Positions 7,375 through 9,415 of a stretch of DNA of 9,415 bases are shown piece by piece. Every line of letters begins with the position of its first letter. Position 1 is the first letter of the stretch. The stretch covers positions 1 through 9,415 of the forward strand of contig JAJZEG010000257.1 of the NCBI GenBank assembly GCA_021828605.1. Reading direction: 5' to 3'. The notes beneath the pieces are model-generated. The model was not told the DNA's origin. It saw only the letters and a program-made list of their open reading frames with translations, and made no database searches. This DNA is from Pseudomonadota bacterium. Lineage in GTDB: Bacteria > Pseudomonadota > Alphaproteobacteria > Acetobacterales > Acetobacteraceae. Both the position numbers and the translations under genes were made by a program.

Positions 7375-7996
7375 TAGCGGCACGAAGCGTGTGACGCGCC
7401 CGATTGGCGTCAACACCCAGTTGCAGCAAACCAGGGAGCGTTTTGGGATGACGCATGAGCTCACGGAGGATCGAGCGAAGTTTTATTTTCCCTTGGTCGT
7501 CGAGCGCATCGAGGGCTAGGGAGGGCAGGGTGCGCCATGCAGGGTCGGCGATGGCCCGCAGAGCGGCGAATTTTGCGCCATGGGCATGCGCCAGTGCGGC
7601 AACCGCACCTGATTCGAGATCAAGCGCCGCAGCACCGGTTGTTTTGAATAAATGAGATTTTTCGGCGCTGGTGCTGGCGATCGCGTCATGACCAAGCAAC
7701 AGGTCACCGGTGGAGCCACCGAGTGCTCGGCATAAGTCGGGGTCGCAGTGATAGAGTGTTGAACCAACCAAGATCGCCCGCGGAATGAGGAGAGTGCCGG
7801 ATGGGTAGGTAGGGTTCAGCCCACCGGCAAGACCGAAACTAATCAGCACTTTGGCGCCACGATTGAGCAGGAGTTGGGCAGCGCGAGCCGCTCCGTCCGG
7901 GGTGCCCCCACCGACGACGATTTCGAGCGGTGTTGAACGAATTAAGGCTGCTTCGGCAACAAGGCCAGTGATCGCACCCCACATTGAATTATGCAC
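7337..7996 (-). CDS. hpnG: HpnG-like phosphorylase (hopanoid-associated nucleoside phosphorylase/nucleosidase family)
   Basis: This is a member of the nucleoside phosphorylase (PNP/UDP) fold with 219 residues. Conserved elements are TGLVAEA (10-16), a short CGGG-like VVGGGTP, LISFGLAGGL (51-60), the purine/ribose-site ALDLESGAVA (124-133) with E128, and LRAIADPAWRTLP (146-158). This order and the compact length match the hopanoid-associated phosphorylase HpnG, which removes adenine from adenosylhopane to give ribosylhopane. No other hopanoid gene lies in the window, so the symbol rests on sequence resemblance only; an MTA/SAH-type nucleosidase relative is the alternative. Start GTG 7996 or ATG 7984; neither has a clear ribosome binding site. 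It lies 14 bp after infC on the same strand, so it is probably carried on the infC transcript. The last 38 bp overlap the dipeptidase gene on the other strand. Confidence 0.75.
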   Translation of the reverse strand: MHNSMWGAITGLVAEAALIRSTPLEIVVGGGTPDGAARAAQLLLNRGAKVLISFGLAGGLNPTYPSGTLLIPRAILVGSTLYHCDPDLCRALGGSTGDLLLGHDAIASTSAEKSHLFKTTGAAALDLESGAVAALAHAHGAKFAALRAIADPAWRTLPSLALDALDDQGKIKLRSILRELMRHPKTLPGLLQLGVDANRARHTLRAAIIQCRWENASFA

Positions 7997-8010
7997 TATA
8001 ACGCGTCATG

Positions 8011-8550
8011 TTAACGCGGTGCGAGAACCATGACCATTTGGCGGTTTTCCAACCGCGGCATTTGTTCAACCTTCGTATCGGTTTCCATATCAACGCGCAC
8101 CCGTTCTAGAACCTTTACGCCGAGTTCCTGATGGGCCATCTCACGTCCCCGGAAGCGGAGAGTCACCTTTACCTTATCACCTTCGCCGATGAAGCTTTTC
8201 ATGGCGCGCAATTTTACCTGATAATCGTTTTCATCAATATTGGGTCGAACCTTAATTTCCTTGATTTCGACGATTTTTTGTTTTTTGCGCGCTTCGTTTT
8301 TCTTTTTCTGCTGTTCGTATTTGAATTTGCCATAATCGAGCAGCTTGCATACCGGCGGTTCGGCGTTTGGGCTTATTTCGACCAGATCGAGTCCCGCTTC
8401 GAAGGCGCGACGCATCGCATCTCGTGCGCTGAGAACGCCAATCATTTCACCTTCAGCCCCGATCAGGCGAACTTGTGGAACGCGGATATCTTCATTGACT
8501 CGTGGCCCCTCACGACTTGGTGGGGCCGGTGGCTGAGGTATTCTAGCGAT
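8011..8550 (-). CDS. infC: Translation initiation factor IF-3, starting at ATC
   Basis: IF-3 binds the 30S subunit, prevents subunit joining and proofreads the initiator tRNA and start codon. From ATC at 8550 the protein has 179 residues, a normal length. It begins (M)[20 protein letters not shown], continues through [10 protein letters not shown], then [23 protein letters not shown] of the N-domain, the lysine-rich linker ([13 protein letters not shown]), the C-domain [10 protein letters not shown] and [16 protein letters not shown], and ends QMVMVLAPR. The first in-frame ATG (8445) would delete the start of the N-domain. An in-frame TAA lies seven codons before ATC, and no ATG, GTG or TTG falls between. 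AGGAG sits six bases before ATC. A rare start codon in infC is the known basis of autoregulation in E. coli (AUU). The downstream neighbour is the HpnG-like gene, not rpmI-rplT as in many bacteria. Confidence 0.96.
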   Translation of the reverse strand: MARIPQPPAPPSREGPRVNEDIRVPQVRLIGAEGEMIGVLSARDAMRRAFEAGLDLVEISPNAEPPVCKLLDYGKFKYEQQKKKNEARKKQKIVEIKEIKVRPNIDENDYQVKLRAMKSFIGEGDKVKVTLRFRGREMAHQELGVKVLERVRVDMETDTKVEQMPRLENRQMVMVLAPR

Positions 8551-8561
8551 GGTGCGCTCCT
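8548..8561 (-). promoter_or_regulatory. infC ribosome binding site and non-canonical ATC start codon
   Basis: On the minus strand AGGAG (8561-8557), six bases (CGCACC) and ATC (8550-8548) precede GCT AGA, giving the usual IF-3 N-terminus. IF-3 discriminates against such codons, so high IF-3 would lower its own synthesis. The sequence is seen directly; autoregulation is carried over from the E. coli AUU case. Confidence 0.75.
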
Positions 8562-8625
8562 GTCGACGTTACAAAAATCTTGGCACCATCGTGTAGACGA
8601 TAATCGGGATATTGCGCAACTGAAC

Positions 8626-8651
8626 GAAAAATAAGGACTTTGTACGGTCCT
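8626..8651 (-). terminator. Weak hairpin with U-rich tail between the small membrane protein gene and infC
   Basis: Reading leftward, AGGAC (8651-8647) pairs with GTCCT (8638-8634) around an eight-base loop, followed by TATTTTT. A five-pair stem is short for an intrinsic terminator. It could end the upstream transcript or partly attenuate read-through into infC. Confidence 0.3.
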
Positions 8652-8690
8652 GGTCGGCCTCGATCAGGTCAGCGATCAGGCGCAAAACGA

Positions 8691-8711
8691 CGATCAATAC
8701 CGATTTGATCG
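8691..8711. repeat. Inverted repeat in the infC leader region
   Basis: CGATCAA (8691-8697) and TTGATCG (8705-8711) are perfect inverted copies separated by seven bases, just past the stop of the small membrane protein gene. It could form an RNA hairpin at the 3' end of that message or bind a dimeric protein. The half-site orientation is opposite to an FNR/FixK box. Its function is unknown. Confidence 0.4.
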
Positions 8712-8719
8712 GGTGCCTG

Positions 8720-8908
8720 TCACAGAAACAAAAAGATGGCCGTTGTCGCGATGGTAACGGCGGCCGCAATGATCACGCCAAGAAATTTGATGCGGGTGGA
8801 CATATCAAATTCGCGATCAAACATCGCGCGTTGCGGTACAAACTTGATTGGTGCGGCGGCTTGTTCGAGTAGAATAGGGGATTCGACGGTTGCTGATTGC
8901 TCGGTCAT
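8720..8908 (-). CDS. Small C-terminally anchored membrane protein, unknown function
   Basis: The 62-residue protein starts at ATG 8908, chosen because AGGAG (8921-8917) lies eight bases upstream; the earlier in-frame ATG at 8938 has no such site. Residues 1-35 are soluble and acidic with a few hydrophobics (PILLEQAAAP, FVPQRAMFDREFD). STRIKF then leads into one membrane helix (about 43-62, GVIIAAAVTIATTAIFLFL) that ends at the C-terminus, like a tail-anchored or type II-like protein with a cytoplasmic N-terminus. I do not recognise the family. The gene has its own upstream region with a Crp-like palindrome, separate from the PAS gene that ends 109 bp earlier, and precedes infC by 169 bp. The good ribosome binding site and clean helix make it a likely real gene. 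Confidence 0.6.
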   Translation of the reverse strand: MTEQSATVESPILLEQAAAPIKFVPQRAMFDREFDMSTRIKFLGVIIAAAVTIATTAIFLFL

Positions 8909-8973
8909 GGGCGGTGCTCCTGGTCGGTTGGTGTGCATCTGCGAGCCGCTTTACCGGGTAGACCGACCGAACG

Positions 8974-8991
8974 ATGTGATAACGATCACAT
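8974..8991. promoter_or_regulatory. Crp/FNR-family operator (perfect palindrome), probably for the small membrane protein gene
   Basis: ATGTGAT-AACG-ATCACAT is a perfect 18-bp palindrome with seven-base arms containing the Crp consensus TGTGA-N6-TCACA. It lies upstream of the small membrane protein start, next to an eight-A tract on the minus strand (9006-8999). If a weak -10 TAAAGC (8953-8948) is used, transcription would start near 8941 and the palindrome centre would be at about -41.5, the class II activation position. The -10 matches only three consensus bases, so activation is tentative. Confidence 0.6.
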
Positions 8992-9017
8992 AACCGTGTT
9001 TTTTTTGAAAAATTACA

Positions 9018-9415
9018 CTATCCTAGTATATTTTTCAGCAATATTGTTGCGCGACGGACCGAATCGCGCACCGCGCTTAATTGGTCAGGCATGCGGGTTG
9101 GATCGACGCGGTCGGTGATTTCGAGGCCGGCGAGCTGTCCGTTTTCAACAATGGCGTGAAGCAGATTCGAGAAATTCAACCCATTATTGTTTGAAATCAG
9201 CGCGCCGATATCTCGGTTAGGATCGAGCACCCCGTCCTGGAATTGGCGGCGGGCGACGTTGGCCGCCTTTTTGTCGGTCATGTCGGTGAGCATGAGCACG
9301 TATCCCAAAACATGATCGGCAGAGGCAAAAATCGGATCAGCGCGGATTTGCACTGGGGTTGACGCGCCATTGGCGCGGCGGAGTGCGCTTTCGCAGCGCC
9401 AACCGAGCTGGAATT
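9018..9415 (-). CDS. C-terminal part of a PAS-domain sensor protein (5' end outside window)
   Basis: The frame is open to the right edge, with 131 residues visible from the first whole codon at 9413. The first ~50 residues are the second half of a PAS domain with its PAC tail (WRCESALRRANGASTPVQI, then VLGYVLMLTDMTDKKAA). About 80 residues of mostly helical sequence follow (VARRQFQDGVLDPNRD, LLHAIVENGQLAGLEITD, DPTRMPDQLSAVRDSVRRA) to the TAG at 9018. No histidine-kinase ATPase, GGDEF or HTH domain comes after the PAS, so the output is not a standard catalytic one. The tail resembles, from memory, the helical output module of kinase-less bacteriophytochromes such as Rhodopseudomonas BphP1; this is uncertain because the chromophore-binding region would lie outside the window. 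A GTG at 9353 is only an internal codon. Confidence 0.75.
   Translation of the reverse strand, partial: FQLGWRCESALRRANGASTPVQIRADPIFASADHVLGYVLMLTDMTDKKAANVARRQFQDGVLDPNRDIGALISNNNGLNFSNLLHAIVENGQLAGLEITDRVDPTRMPDQLSAVRDSVRRATILLKNILG

Noticed and set aside
8131..8634. Rightward frame (167 codons) with a very hydrophobic Phe/Leu-rich centre, resembling a membrane protein
   Set aside because: The Phe/Leu run is the complement of the Lys-rich linker of IF-3 ([11 protein letters not shown]), so the hydrophobicity is an antisense artefact.
8569..8769. Leftward 66-codon frame between the small membrane protein gene and infC as a separate gene
   Set aside because: It overlaps the small membrane protein gene by 50 bp, has no ribosome binding site at its ATG and no recognisable family. 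It is kept only as part of the leader-region finding.
8720..8908. Identification of the small membrane protein as aa3-type cytochrome oxidase subunit IV
   Set aside because: The size and single helix fit, but the conserved N-terminal residues expected of that family are not seen and no oxidase genes are near.
8975..9006. Palindrome plus T-run as a rightward intrinsic terminator
   Set aside because: No rightward gene precedes it, the T-run starts eight bases after the arm, and the match to the Crp consensus explains the palindrome better.

Overview
The window comes from a moderately GC-rich alphaproteobacterial chromosome. The protein sequences look most like Rhodospirillales/Acetobacteraceae-type bacteria. 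The pointers are an IF-3 of the alphaproteobacterial form, a hopanoid-type phosphorylase (HpnG-like), an MJ0042-type zinc-ribbon membrane protein and an LppC lipoprotein beside rsmI. The lineage is inferred from general resemblance, not from a search. There is no mobile element, CRISPR array, tRNA or rRNA, and genes are packed tightly with several overlaps.

Left part (1-4353): a truncated two-helix membrane protein and an LppC/LpoA-like lipoprotein are read leftward. rsmI (16S rRNA C1402 2'-O-methyltransferase) is read rightward from a shared, overlapping 5' region. rsmI converges on the dapD-dapE pair (leftward; lysine and meso-diaminopimelate synthesis), and the two genes share one TTAA as their stop codons. 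dapD and dapE overlap by four bases (GTGA). This block is cell-wall and ribosome housekeeping: diaminopimelate for peptidoglycan, a lipoprotein likely to stimulate peptidoglycan synthases, and rRNA modification.

Middle part (4354-7374): three clear rightward genes. The first is a GAF plus degenerate GGDEF protein that has lost the catalytic signature but keeps an RxxD inhibitory-site motif at canonical spacing, so it may be a c-di-GMP receptor. A possible 28-codon reading frame leads into the second, a zinc-ribbon single-pass membrane protein carrying four near-identical copies of a 15-bp repeat. The third is a peptidase-family M19 (renal-type) dipeptidase overlapping it.

Right part (7337-9415): all leftward. 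A PAS-domain sensor protein with a helical C-terminal tail runs off the right edge. It is followed by a 62-residue C-terminally anchored membrane protein preceded by a perfect Crp-like palindrome, then infC (IF-3), whose only sensible start is the rare codon ATC, then an HpnG-like phosphorylase that converges on and overlaps the dipeptidase gene.

The main points for a second look are the GAF/dead-GGDEF protein with an intact I-site, the ATC start of infC, the Crp-like operator, the CTG-start/overlapping divergent lppC-rsmI region, and the PAS protein whose tail recalls non-kinase bacteriophytochrome outputs.
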